Of a stretch of 38,120 nt of DNA, positions 14,491-22,731 are shown in pieces. A program made the position numbers and the translations under genes. A model generated the notes under the pieces. That model was not told where the DNA came from and searched no databases. It saw only the letters and a program-made list of their open reading frames with translations. Position 1 is the stretch's first letter. Each line of letters starts with the position of its first letter. This DNA is from Bacillota bacterium (lineage in GTDB: Bacteria > Bacillota > Clostridia > Lachnospirales > Lachnospiraceae), in contig JAMPHT010000032.1 in assembly GCA_023663285.1 (NCBI GenBank), forward strand, positions 1 through 38,120, written 5' to 3'.

Positions 14491-15437
14491 TGGCAGACCA
14501 GAACACGATCAAAAAGATTGCGACCCGTGAAAGCTACGGCAACGCCCTGAAGGAGCTGGCGGAAGAATTTCCCGATCTGGTAGTGCTGGACGCAGACCTG
14601 GCGGCAGCTACCAAGACGGGAGTGTTTAAGAAAGCATATCCGGACCGCCATATTGACTGCGGTATTGCGGAGTGTAACATGATGGGCATTGCGGCGGGCC
14701 TGTCCCTGACAGGGAAGATTCCCTTTGTCAGTTCCTTCGCCATGTTTGCGGCGGGACGTGCCTTTGAGCAGGTTCGTAATTCCATCGGCTACCCTCATCT
14801 GAACGTGAAGATCGGGGCTACCCACGCGGGCATCACCGTGGGCGAGGACGGGGCTACCCATCAGTGTAATGAGGACATTGCCCTGATGAGGACCATTCCC
14901 GGCATGGTGGTCATGTGTCCTGCGGACGACGTGGAGGCAAAGGCGGCTGTCCGCGCGGCGCTGGAGTATGAAGGTCCTGTGTACATCCGGTTCGGACGTG
15001 CGGCAGTGCCTGTGATCAACGACCGACCCGATTACAAATTTGAGATCGGCAAGGGAAGCATTGTGCGGGAAGGCAGGGATGTGACCATTGTTGCTACAGG
15101 TATCTGTGTGGATTCCGCTCTGGGGGCGGCTGAGAAGCTGGCGGCAGAGGGCGTTGAGGCGGAGGTTGTGAGCATCTGCACCATCAAGCCGCTGGATGAG
15201 GATATCATCTTAAAGAGTGCGAAAAAGACCGGAAAGGTAGTGACAGTGGAGGAGCATACCGTCATCGGCGGCCTGGGCAGCGCAGTCTGCGACTGTCTGT
15301 GCGCGAAGCTGCCCACTCCCGTGAAGAAGCTTGGTATGCAGGACGTGTTCGGCGAGTCCGGCTCCGCTGCTGCCCTGGTGGCAAAGTACGGACTGGACGC
15401 AGAGGGCGTTTACAAATCCGTGAAGGAGTTCCTGTAA
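14490..15437 (+). CDS. Transketolase, C-terminal subunit
   Basis: 315 residues. It carries the pyrimidine-binding domain (DLVVLDADLAAATKTGVFKK; the catalytic Glu region IDCGIAECNMMGIAAGLSL; PFVSSFAMFAAGRAFEQVRN) and the C-terminal transketolase domain (VTIVATGICVDSALGAAEKL; TVEEHTVIGGLGSAVCD). It completes the two-subunit enzyme with the gene just upstream. It is the last gene of the arabinose block; a terminator hairpin lies about 100 bases downstream. Confidence 0.95.
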   Translation: MADQNTIKKIATRESYGNALKELAEEFPDLVVLDADLAAATKTGVFKKAYPDRHIDCGIAECNMMGIAAGLSLTGKIPFVSSFAMFAAGRAFEQVRNSIGYPHLNVKIGATHAGITVGEDGATHQCNEDIALMRTIPGMVVMCPADDVEAKAAVRAALEYEGPVYIRFGRAAVPVINDRPDYKFEIGKGSIVREGRDVTIVATGICVDSALGAAEKLAAEGVEAEVVSICTIKPLDEDIILKSAKKTGKVVTVEEHTVIGGLGSAVCDCLCAKLPTPVKKLGMQDVFGESGSAAALVAKYGLDAEGVYKSVKEFL

Positions 15438-15537
15438 ATTATACTGCAATCGGTAAGATTTGCAGACAGAAAATTCTGGCGGTCTTAAGTATAGCTATTA
15501 TTGATAGATAGCCGAATCACAGATTATTTTGAAAATG

Positions 15538-15582
15538 CGGTATGCTGGAGGTAATGGGGCATACCGTGTTTTTATCTTTTTA
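15538..15582 (+). terminator. Intrinsic terminator after the arabinose block
   Basis: CGGTATGC (15538-15545) pairs with GCATACCG (15559-15566), a perfect 8-bp stem with a 13-base loop, followed by T-rich tgtttttatcttttt. Confidence 0.75.
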
Positions 15583-15609
15583 CTTATAGGAATGCAGATT
15601 TTTTAAAGC

Positions 15610-15637
15610 TTGAATATAAGGACAAATCTGGTATAAT
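15610..15637 (+). promoter_or_regulatory. Promoter of the DUF4143 ATPase gene
   Basis: TTGAAT (15610-15615), a 16-base spacer and TATAAT (15632-15637), about 55 bases before the ATG. Confidence 0.6.
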
Positions 15638-15691
15638 AAAAGAAAAACAGGCAAAAACTAACCAAAATATCTTTTAGAAGGGAACCGCGAG

Positions 15692-16951
15692 ATGGAAGCA
15701 GAGATCAAACGGGATCATTATCTGGAACAGATGATAAAACGCAGAAACAACGGTTTGGTAAAGATCGTGACCGGCATTAGAAGATGTGGGAAGTCATATT
15801 TGCTGCGTACATTGTTTAAAAATGCGTTGCTTGCGGACGGAGTGGCGCCTGATCATATTATAGAGATGGCATTTGATTTGTTTGATAATGTGGAATACCG
15901 CGATCCGAAGGTGTTCTATCCGTGGGTAAAGGAGCAGATCAAGGGTGACGGGAAATATTATATCCTGTTGGATGAGGTTCAGATGCTGGGAGAATTCGTC
16001 AGTGTGCTGAACGGACTTGCAGATAAGAAGAACTGTGACGTTTATGTATCCGGCAGTAATGCAAAATTCCTGTCAAGGGACATTGCTACGGAATTTGGCG
16101 GCAGAGGCGATGAGATCCATATGTATCCACTGAGCTTTTCGGAGTTCATGTCCGTGTATGACGGGAATAAATATGATGGGTGGAATGAATATGTCTCATA
16201 CGGAGGAATCCCGCTGGTTGTCCTTGCGGATACGGAAGAGCAGAAGGCAGCATTGCTTGATAATCTGCTTAAGGAGACCTATATTCGTGACATTGTAAAG
16301 CGAAATAAAATCAGAAATGTTGGCGAGTTGGAAGCATTACTCAATATTCTTTCTTCTGCCATCGGTTCCCTCACCAACCCGAACAAACTGAAAAATACCT
16401 TTAAGAGCCTGGGTAATTCCAAAATCACGGCGACTACCATTACAAAGTATATTGAGTATCTGGAGGATGTGTTTTTAGTGGAATCAGCCAGAAGATATGA
16501 CATTAAAGGGAAGTCTTATATCGGAACGCCGTTGAAGTACTATTTTATGGATATGGGACTTCGTAATGCACAAATCAATTTTCGTCAGATGGAAGTGACG
16601 CATTCTATGGAAAATGTGATATATAATGAACTTCGTATGCGCGGCTATCGTGTGGATGTGGGCAATCTGACGATCGTTGAAAGCGGAAAGGCTGCAAAGG
16701 CAGTAAAGAAGCAATTGGAGGTGGACTTCCTATGTAGTAAGGGATCGAAGAAGTATTATATACAATCTGCATATCTTCTGGGAAACGAAAAAAAGGTAGA
16801 ACAGGAGCTGCGGCCGCTTTTGAAGATTCATGATTCTTTCAAGAAAATTGTGATCACCTCCAATACGCCAAAGCCTTTCTATAATGAGGATGGGATATTG
16901 ATGATGAGCGTGTATGATTTCCTGTTAAATGCAGGATCTCTGGAAATATAG
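15692..16951 (+). CDS. AAA_14/DUF4143 family ATPase
   Basis: 419 residues. Walker A is TGIRRCGKSYLLRTLF (Lys34, Ser35), Walker B is YYILLDEVQML (Asp, Glu), and sensor-like YVSGSNAKFLSRDI follows. The C-terminal half is the DUF4143 domain with NVIYNELRMRGYRV and the conserved EVDFLCSKGSKKYYIQSAY, a PD-(D/E)xK-like end (VDF, Q). These proteins are widespread in gut Clostridia and Bacteroidota, behave as accessory genes, and have no settled function. Base composition is clearly more AT-rich than the arabinose genes just upstream, consistent with acquisition. Confidence 0.9.
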   Translation: MEAEIKRDHYLEQMIKRRNNGLVKIVTGIRRCGKSYLLRTLFKNALLADGVAPDHIIEMAFDLFDNVEYRDPKVFYPWVKEQIKGDGKYYILLDEVQMLGEFVSVLNGLADKKNCDVYVSGSNAKFLSRDIATEFGGRGDEIHMYPLSFSEFMSVYDGNKYDGWNEYVSYGGIPLVVLADTEEQKAALLDNLLKETYIRDIVKRNKIRNVGELEALLNILSSAIGSLTNPNKLKNTFKSLGNSKITATTITKYIEYLEDVFLVESARRYDIKGKSYIGTPLKYYFMDMGLRNAQINFRQMEVTHSMENVIYNELRMRGYRVDVGNLTIVESGKAAKAVKKQLEVDFLCSKGSKKYYIQSAYLLGNEKKVEQELRPLLKIHDSFKKIVITSNTPKPFYNEDGILMMSVYDFLLNAGSLEI

Positions 16952-16970
16952 ATATTTAGCGGGGTATTAA

Positions 16971-17588
16971 ATGACAATGAATAGAATAATAGCAAGTACA
17001 GGAGCTTTGATAGTGACGATCTCGGTAGTATTATTTGCTGTCTGTATGTTGATTTCCTTTGGTTTCGGAAGTTATTTTGTCTGTATGCTGCTACCTGTCG
17101 GATATATAATGATGACCGCCGGTTTTTGTAATGAAAGTGATGAAAATCATAGAGTGGCAGCTGGTGCCGGAATGACATTTGCTGCGGTTTATGCCGCTTT
17201 GGTATTTCTTGTGTATTTTGCGCAAACTACCTCGGTCCGATTGGATCCACTTGATGAGCAGGCGATGAGAATACTTGACTATTCAAGAGGCGGACTTCTT
17301 TTTAACTATAATCTGCTCGGATATGGTATGATGGCGCTTTCGACTTTTTTTGTGGGGCTTACGATAGACGCAAGGACAAAAGCAGATAAGTGGTTAAGGT
17401 ATTTGATGCTGGTACACGGAGCATTCTTCTTTTCCTGTTTTATCATGCCGATGACAGGGATATTCAGCTCTATGTCAGACGGAGAAACCAGTATGGGAGG
17501 AGTGATAGCGCTTGAGTTTTGGTGTGCTTATTTTATCCCTGTCGGCGTTTTGTCACTTATACATTTTAGAAAGGGCAATAATTGCTGA
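16971..17588 (+). CDS. Uncharacterised integral membrane protein
   Basis: 205 residues with about six hydrophobic segments, starting with IIASTGALIVTISVVLFAVC and ending with an aromatic-rich helix (LEFWCAYFIPVGVLSLI). No family motif is recognised. It starts 19 bases after the ATPase stop, with a weak site (agcggggt) before the ATG, and may be cotranscribed with it. It converges on the toxin gene with only 22 bases between the stops. Codon use is AT-rich like its neighbours. Confidence 0.7.
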   Translation: MTMNRIIASTGALIVTISVVLFAVCMLISFGFGSYFVCMLLPVGYIMMTAGFCNESDENHRVAAGAGMTFAAVYAALVFLVYFAQTTSVRLDPLDEQAMRILDYSRGGLLFNYNLLGYGMMALSTFFVGLTIDARTKADKWLRYLMLVHGAFFFSCFIMPMTGIFSSMSDGETSMGGVIALEFWCAYFIPVGVLSLIHFRKGNNC

Positions 17589-17610
17589 CATTCCCTTGGC
17601 TGTAACGCCA

Positions 17611-18015
17611 CTATACTGCTATCACACAGGATTCATTATAAAATGGTATCTTAGAATCATGTGTAATCAATTTCATACCCTCTGCTTTCGCCTGCGCAAT
17701 CATAATCCGATCAAAAGGATCATTATGCACCTGATGCTCATTATGGAATACCAATGTTTCTAATGCCGCTATATGCCTGTCTGTTATCGGAAGCATCTGA
17801 TATCCCATCTTTCTGCACAATTCCGACAATTTAGAACCACAAAGCCGAATTTTATCTGGCTTTGACATATATTTTATTGCTGTTTCCCACACAGATGCGG
17901 AACTGTAGTAAATCGAATTTTGGGCATCCATAATCAAAGCCTTTGCCTGTTCCGGCATTTTGGGATTATCATCCAGAGCCCACAAAATAATATGTGTATC
18001 TAATAACAGCTTCAT
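17611..18015 (-). CDS. PIN-domain toxin, VapC-like
   Basis: 134 residues. PIN ribonuclease acid residues are all present: D6 (KLLLDTHIILWAL), E44 (SASVWETAIKY), D99 and D102 (HNDPFDRIMIAQA) and D120 (LITHDSKI). It is expected to cleave RNA (tRNA or rRNA in known VapC enzymes) when free of antitoxin. Its start overlaps the antitoxin stop by four bases, the usual antitoxin-first, coupled arrangement. The DTHIILWAL type and HNDPFDR motif are typical of toxins paired with small DUF2281-like or Phd-like antitoxins. The catalytic set looks intact. Confidence 0.9.
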   Translation of the reverse strand: MKLLLDTHIILWALDDNPKMPEQAKALIMDAQNSIYYSSASVWETAIKYMSKPDKIRLCGSKLSELCRKMGYQMLPITDRHIAALETLVFHNEHQVHNDPFDRIMIAQAKAEGMKLITHDSKIPFYNESCVIAV

Positions 18016-18245
18016 TCTGCCACTCCAAACATTTTTGCAATTTCAGGGTTCATCTCATCAAAATCATAATTGTCATCATACAACTTTTGTCCTTTGGCAA
18101 TACCGATTCTCCGCGCAACTGCCATATCTTTCTTTTCTTCGGTTTCCGATTGCATGAAGCGATTTATTATTTCCAATAAAAACTGCAAATTATCTTCTGA
18201 AAGTCCACTGATTTTCTGAACGATCTGTTCCTGTAATGCTGACAT
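18012..18245 (-). CDS. Antitoxin partner of the VapC-like toxin
   Basis: 77 residues. The N-terminal half (MSALQEQIVQKISGLSEDNL) is helical, and the C-terminal half is acidic with GIAKGQKLYDDNYDFDEMNP, the kind of flexible acidic tail that wraps a PIN toxin. It resembles DUF2281-type antitoxins by pattern only. The ATG at 18245 has GGCGG upstream (reverse strand); a longer in-frame start at 18275 lacks a site. It is cotranscribed with the toxin from the promoter at 18301-18329. Confidence 0.8.
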   Translation of the reverse strand: MSALQEQIVQKISGLSEDNLQFLLEIINRFMQSETEEKKDMAVARRIGIAKGQKLYDDNYDFDEMNPEIAKMFGVAE

Positions 18246-18300
18246 AGAAACACCGCCTTTCCACCATAAAATCAACTGCTCTGATCATCTGTCCAATCAT

Positions 18301-18329
18301 ATTATACACAAATACAAGTAACTATACAA
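18301..18329 (-). promoter_or_regulatory. Promoter of the toxin-antitoxin pair
   Basis: On the minus strand, TTGTAT (18329-18324), a 17-base spacer and TATAAT (18306-18301). A TTGTAT/TTGTATT repetition across the spacer could be a binding site for the antitoxin. Confidence 0.6.
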
Positions 18330-18384
18330 TTGCAAATTATATATAAATGAACTTAGAGAATTACCGGATACCGGCATTTGCAAC

Positions 18385-18413
18385 TTGCACATTTTCAGCG
18401 GCTATGATAGGAT
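18385..18413 (+). promoter_or_regulatory. Possible promoter of the ABC exporter
   Basis: TTGCAC (18385-18390), a 17-base spacer and TAGGAT (18408-18413). Weak -10 match. A small inverted repeat, GTTCAT/ATGAAC (18420-18425, 18433-18438), with GGAGG in its loop, follows in the presumed leader. Confidence 0.35.
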
Positions 18414-18470
18414 AAAAACGTTCATGGAGGTTATGAACAAATAAACGAAGGAAAGGAGGCGGTGACAGGT

Positions 18471-18566
18471 ATGGAAACTTTTTTATTGAAGGCTTTATAT
18501 TTATCGGAGGAATCAGGGAATGAAAAAATACATATTTCAAAACGCAAAGGAGGTGCTTCTGGTTAA
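18471..18566 (+). CDS. Possible short leader peptide overlapping the exporter start
   Basis: A 31-codon frame (METFLLKALYLSEESGNEKI, then a basic, Gly-rich tail) starts at an ATG preceded by AAAGGAGG 11 bases upstream and runs past the exporter start codon in another frame. It could be a translational leader for the exporter or, more speculatively, a small exported peptide. It has no recognisable processing motif and may be chance. Confidence 0.2.
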   Translation: METFLLKALYLSEESGNEKIHISKRKGGASG

Positions 18567-20142
18567 TCTCCTGGCCGGGGCGTCCGCCGGGTTTGCGGCG
18601 TTGCTGCCCTACATAACGGCGGAGCTGGTGGAACAGGCAGGAGCATTTTCCGGCAGGATAGCACTTCGCTTTGCCCTTTACTATATCGGGGCGGTAGCGG
18701 GAATACTGGTGTTTGAATATCTGGGCAAGCTGGCGGACGCCATGCTGAGAAGGAAGATGATGTGTCGGTTGAAATGTGATGTGGCCGGCAGATTCCTGTC
18801 CATGTCCCAGGCGGCATTCCATGAGCAGGACAGCGCCTATTATATGTCTGTGCTGACGGAGGATATTCCCACGCTGTATCAGGATTATTTCATGTGTGTG
18901 TTTGACTTTTTGAACAGCATCGTCAGAGTGGCGGTCTATCTGATATTTATGTTCCTGCTGAATCCTATACTGGCGGCTGTGATCCTGGCGGTCTGCCTGG
19001 CAACGGTGGCCATTCCGAATGTGGGAGGAAAGCGGCTGGCAGCGCTGCGGAACACGCAGGTAAAGGAGAACGCTCACTATATAGGCAGGATAAAGGAATT
19101 GTTTGAGGGCTTCATTTTGGTGAATCCCATTACCAGGAAGGCCTTTGCCGCGCAGCATGATAAAGCCTGTGAGGGCAGGGAGGAAGCGGCCTGGCGTTAT
19201 AACAGCTTCAGCTCCTTTGTGGAGGTCTTTGCGGGAATGTCCCTGTATATTATCAACATTGCGGCCTTTGTGTGCGGTCTGATACTGATCCGCTGCGATC
19301 TGCTGACATTGGGAAGCTTTGTGGGGCTGATCGCCTTTGTGGATCTGCTGGCGCTGCCGGTGCAGGATATCATGTATCAAATCATAGGCATCCGCTCCGC
19401 AGGGGAGATCAGGGAAAAGATTCGGGATATTCTGGCGCTGCCGGACTCCCCGGAGAAAACAAAGAACCGGCTGGAGGACAATATCGTGGTCAGAAATCTA
19501 TCCTTTCAACGAGAGGAATTTGAACTGAAGGATATTGATCTGACTCTGAAAAAAGGAAGGAAGTACGCAGTGACAGGAAAAAGCGGCGCGGGGAAATCCA
19601 CGCTTTTAAAGCTGATGCTGGGGTACTATGAGGGCTATGAAGGAACGATCGCCTACGACGGGGTGGCGCAGGATCAGTGCGAGCTGGCGGAGATGATCGC
19701 GGAAATCAATCAGGACGCGGTGATCTTCGATGCCGGTGCAAGGGACAACATCACACTGTTTGGCAGTTATCAGTCGGATAAATTTGACGCTTATGTGGAA
19801 GCGGTCCAGGCGGAAACATTGATGCGGGAGAGCTTCGGAGAGGCGGGAGCTAATATCAGCGGAGGCGAGAAGAATAAGATCGCGCTGCTCAGGGCATTGA
19901 ACAGAGAGTGTGAGGTGCTGTTCTGCGACGAGATGTTCTCCGCTCTTGACCGCGGAAGCAGGGAAAAGATTTCCGAATATTTATCCGGACGAAAGGATTT
20001 GACGATTCTCTCTGTGACCCACGATATTTCAAGGGAAGCCCTGGCGTTTTATGACGAGGTGATCGTCATGGATTCCGGCCGGATCGTCCGGCAGGGGGAA
20101 ACGACGGAAATGCTGGATTTTGTAGAGGAATTTTTAGCATAA
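18520..20142 (+). CDS. ABC exporter with fused membrane and ATPase domains
   Basis: 540 residues. The N-terminal type-I exporter membrane domain (about six helices, residues ~12-290) is followed by an ATPase domain. Walker A is VTGKSGAGKSTLLKLML (residues ~351-367). The signature is NISGGEKNKIALLRAL, Walker B is EVLFCDEMFSALD with the catalytic Glu present, and the switch His is in SVTHDI. The domain is shorter than average (540 vs ~580). It is likely a homodimeric exporter of a peptide, lipid or drug. GGAGG lies before the ATG. No processing protease domain is present. The terminator at 20149 separates it from the following two-component module. Confidence 0.9.
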   Translation: MKKYIFQNAKEVLLVNLLAGASAGFAALLPYITAELVEQAGAFSGRIALRFALYYIGAVAGILVFEYLGKLADAMLRRKMMCRLKCDVAGRFLSMSQAAFHEQDSAYYMSVLTEDIPTLYQDYFMCVFDFLNSIVRVAVYLIFMFLLNPILAAVILAVCLATVAIPNVGGKRLAALRNTQVKENAHYIGRIKELFEGFILVNPITRKAFAAQHDKACEGREEAAWRYNSFSSFVEVFAGMSLYIINIAAFVCGLILIRCDLLTLGSFVGLIAFVDLLALPVQDIMYQIIGIRSAGEIREKIRDILALPDSPEKTKNRLEDNIVVRNLSFQREEFELKDIDLTLKKGRKYAVTGKSGAGKSTLLKLMLGYYEGYEGTIAYDGVAQDQCELAEMIAEINQDAVIFDAGARDNITLFGSYQSDKFDAYVEAVQAETLMRESFGEAGANISGGEKNKIALLRALNRECEVLFCDEMFSALDRGSREKISEYLSGRKDLTILSVTHDISREALAFYDEVIVMDSGRIVRQGETTEMLDFVEEFLA

Positions 20143-20148
20143 CAGCAT

Positions 20149-20193
20149 AAAGGTGTATGGAAACAGGAAAATGTAAACCATGCACCTTTTTTG
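20149..20193 (+). terminator. Intrinsic terminator after the ABC exporter
   Basis: AAAGGTGTATGG (20149-20160) pairs with CCATGCACCTTT (20178-20189) with one G-T pair, followed by further Ts (tttg). Confidence 0.8.
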
Positions 20194-20233
20194 TATTTCC
20201 GCGGGGTTATTAACTTAAAAGGAGAGGTGTGGG

Positions 20234-20899
20234 TTGAAGAACATATTGATAATTGATGATGATGTATATATCGGAAATGCACTTGAAGAAACGCTTATAA
20301 AGGAGGGATACAGGGTCTTACGCGCCTATTCCGGGACGGAGGCGCTGCTTGTCTTATCCGGGTCAAGGCCGGATCTTGTGCTGCTTGATCTGATGCTGCC
20401 GGGACTTAGCGGTGAGGAGGTGCTTCCGCAGATAGAAGGGATACCTGTTATTATATTGAGCGCAAAGGCTGATATTGATAACAAGGTGGGTCTGCTGTTA
20501 AGCGGCGCGGCGGATTATGTGACAAAGCCGTTCAACACAAAGGAGCTTCTGGCCAGAATTGCCATACGGCTTCGCAATTCTGCAGTTACTCCTGCCGCTT
20601 CTATCCTGACCTATGATGATATCACTCTCGATACAAAGACTCATGCCGTGACCCTCGGAACAAGTAAGATCAAGCTGACCAGGACGGAATACGCTATTTT
20701 GAGGCTGCTTATGCAAAATCCCACACAGGTCATTACGAAATCCGGATTGCTGGACCGCATCAGCGAGGACACTCCCGACTGTACAGAAAATTCTTTAAAG
20801 ACCCATATCAGCCATTTGAGGGCAAAGCTCCGCGAGGTAAACGGCAAAGAGTATATTGAGGCAGTATGGGGAATTGGCTTCAAAATGAAAAAAACTTAA
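20234..20899 (+). CDS. OmpR-family response regulator of an ABC-linked two-component system
   Basis: 221 residues. The receiver domain has acidic pair D8/D9, phosphoacceptor D52 (VLLDLMLPG) and K98 (YVTKPF). The C-terminal winged helix begins near residue 125 (LTRTEYAILRLLMQNP; ISHLRAKL; VWGIGFKM). The start is TTG, preceded by ggagagg; no ATG gives a complete receiver. It precedes the ABC ATPase, permease and histidine kinase genes, an arrangement common in peptide-antibiotic resistance modules. The four direct repeats at 20901-20941, immediately after its stop, are the likely binding site. Confidence 0.93.
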   Translation: MKNILIIDDDVYIGNALEETLIKEGYRVLRAYSGTEALLVLSGSRPDLVLLDLMLPGLSGEEVLPQIEGIPVIILSAKADIDNKVGLLLSGAADYVTKPFNTKELLARIAIRLRNSAVTPAASILTYDDITLDTKTHAVTLGTSKIKLTRTEYAILRLLMQNPTQVITKSGLLDRISEDTPDCTENSLKTHISHLRAKLREVNGKEYIEAVWGIGFKMKKT

Positions 20900-20900
20900 A

Positions 20901-20958
20901 TCTCAACCATTTCTCAACTTTTTTCTTAACCGTTTCCTTAAGCCTTTTGAAGTAGAAT
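20901..20958 (+). promoter_or_regulatory. Four direct repeats and -10 box in front of the ABC genes
   Basis: TCTCAAC (20901), TCTCAAC (20912), TCTTAAC (20924) and TCCTTAA (20935) are spaced 11, 12 and 11 bases apart, one per helical turn, as expected for an OmpR-type dimer array. TAGAAT (20953-20958) is a good -10. The normal -35 position is taken up by the last repeat, so the promoter is probably activator-dependent. Confidence 0.7.
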
Positions 20959-20989
20959 GACCGCATCAATTTATAAGGAGGTCAAGCTT

Positions 20990-21904
20990 ATGGAGTACGT
21001 TCTTAAAACCAACGCTTTGAGCAAACACTACAAAGGCTTCAAAGCGTTAAACGGATTGTCCATGAATGTCCCTAAAGGGGCGATCTATGGCTTCGTCGGA
21101 AAAAACGGCGCCGGCAAGACAACGCTTATCCGGCTGATCTGCGGTCTGCAGGAGCCTACATCCGGCGACTATATGCTGTATGGCAGGAAGAACACGGATC
21201 AGGAGATCGTCAAGTCACGCAGGCGGATGGGGGGTATTGTAGAGGCGCCTTCCGTCTATCTTGATATGACGGCGGAGGACAACCTGAAGCAGCAATACCT
21301 TATTCTCGGACTTCCGTCTTATGACGGACTTACCGACATTCTGAAATTAGTGGGTCTTGAAAACACAGGGAAAAAGAAAGCGAAAAACTTTTCTCTGGGT
21401 ATGCGCCAGAGACTGGGCATTGCCGTGGCGCTTGTGGGCGATCCTGATTTTTTGGTGCTGGACGAGCCTGTAAATGGCCTTGACCCACAGGGTATCATTG
21501 AAATACGGGAACTGATATTAAAGCTGAACCGTGAACGCCAGATCACTGTTTTGATTTCAAGCCATATCCTCGATGAACTGTCCCGGCTTGCCACACACTA
21601 CGGCTTTATTGACAGCGGAAGAATGGTAAAGGAGATCAGCGCAGAGGAATTGGAGGCTGCCTGCAGAAAGTGCGTCCGGGTGGAGGTGACCAATGTAAAA
21701 GCCCTTGCCCGTGTTTTGGACGGAATGGAGATAGAATATAACATTATCTCCGATGGGGAGGCGGATATATTTGCAAAGGTCAATGTGACCGGCCTTGCCC
21801 TTGCATTGTCTAAAGAGGACTGCGAGATCGTTTCCATGCAGGAGAGGGATGAAAGCCTGGAAAGCTATTATGTCAGTCTGGTGGGAGGTGGCAGAGATGA
21901 ATAA
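20990..21904 (+). CDS. ABC transporter ATPase, BcrA-like
   Basis: 304 residues. Walker A is GFVGKNGAGKTTLIRL. The signature is FSLGMRQRLGIAVAL, Walker B is FLVLDEPVNGLDPQG and the switch His is in SSHIL. The LGMRQRLGIA form and the length (ATPase plus ~80-residue C-terminal extension) match ATPases of bacitracin/lantibiotic-type exporters. I chose the ATG at 20990 (AAGGAGG upstream); an earlier in-frame ATG at 20957 lies inside the -10 region. It overlaps the permease gene by eight bases. With the permease it probably exports or expels a peptide or antibiotic acting at the membrane. Confidence 0.92.
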   Translation: MEYVLKTNALSKHYKGFKALNGLSMNVPKGAIYGFVGKNGAGKTTLIRLICGLQEPTSGDYMLYGRKNTDQEIVKSRRRMGGIVEAPSVYLDMTAEDNLKQQYLILGLPSYDGLTDILKLVGLENTGKKKAKNFSLGMRQRLGIAVALVGDPDFLVLDEPVNGLDPQGIIEIRELILKLNRERQITVLISSHILDELSRLATHYGFIDSGRMVKEISAEELEAACRKCVRVEVTNVKALARVLDGMEIEYNIISDGEADIFAKVNVTGLALALSKEDCEIVSMQERDESLESYYVSLVGGGRDE

Positions 21905-22721
21905 GCTGTTGAAAGCGGGCTTTACAAGATTAAGAAAAAGCAGAATATTTTGGCTGATGACCCTGTTCAGCGTCTGCTGGGCCCTGTTTGTGATCTATAC
22001 ACAATACAGCGATATGAAACGCTATCAGGAAGTGATAGAAACGGAACAGCTTTTTCTGTTTTACGCCACGACAATAGGTATAGTCATTTCCATATTTACA
22101 AGCTTGTTTTTAGGTGCGGAATATTCGGATGGAACCATCCGAAATAAAATCATCATAGGCCGCAGGAGGGCGGATATCTACCTGTCTAACCTGCTGCTGA
22201 CGTCCATTACCGGTTTGTATTCCTATATTTTATACATTCTGGTCGTTGCAGCGATTGGAATCCCTTTATTCGGCGGTATCACAATACCCGTTTCTAGGCT
22301 GCTGATGACGCTTGGCTGTGTATTTGCAGTGGTGATCGCCTATTCCGGTATTTTCACATTTGCTGCAATGATGATCTCCAACAAAGCAATCACCGCGATC
22401 GTAAGCATCCTGCTGGCGTTCGGAATGATGATGGCTGCTCTCACCTGCTTCAGTATTTTAGAGGCTCCGGAGGTTGTCCCGTCAATGTCGCTTGTTGACG
22501 GAGAAATGAAAATTGAAGAAATACAAAATCCCAAATATCCAAGCGAAGAAAAACGGAAGGTCTGTCAGGTATTATTAGACATCAATCCGGCAGGTCAGAT
22601 GTACCAGCTTGGAGGAAGAGATATTCCAAATTTAAAGGTTTTACCGATATACTCTCTGGGAGAATTTATCGTATTTGCCGGCGCAGGGATACTGTTGTTC
22701 AGGAAAAAGGAATTGAAATAA
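21897..22721 (+). CDS. ABC-2 type permease of the two-component-linked transporter
   Basis: 274 residues with about six membrane helices: one near residues 18-36, then four from ~54 to 190 and one at the C-terminus (LGEFIVFAGAGILLF). A soluble acidic loop near residues 200-245 interrupts them. The cytoplasmic GAEYSDGTIRNKIIIGRRRA segment after helix 2 is the typical permease coupling region of this family. It starts eight bases before the ATPase stop, with ggaggtgg as ribosome site. The kinase gene follows after 10 bases, so expression is polycistronic. Confidence 0.88.
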   Translation: MNKLLKAGFTRLRKSRIFWLMTLFSVCWALFVIYTQYSDMKRYQEVIETEQLFLFYATTIGIVISIFTSLFLGAEYSDGTIRNKIIIGRRRADIYLSNLLLTSITGLYSYILYILVVAAIGIPLFGGITIPVSRLLMTLGCVFAVVIAYSGIFTFAAMMISNKAITAIVSILLAFGMMMAALTCFSILEAPEVVPSMSLVDGEMKIEEIQNPKYPSEEKRKVCQVLLDINPAGQMYQLGGRDIPNLKVLPIYSLGEFIVFAGAGILLFRKKELK

Positions 22722-22731
22722 GGAGTTTGCT

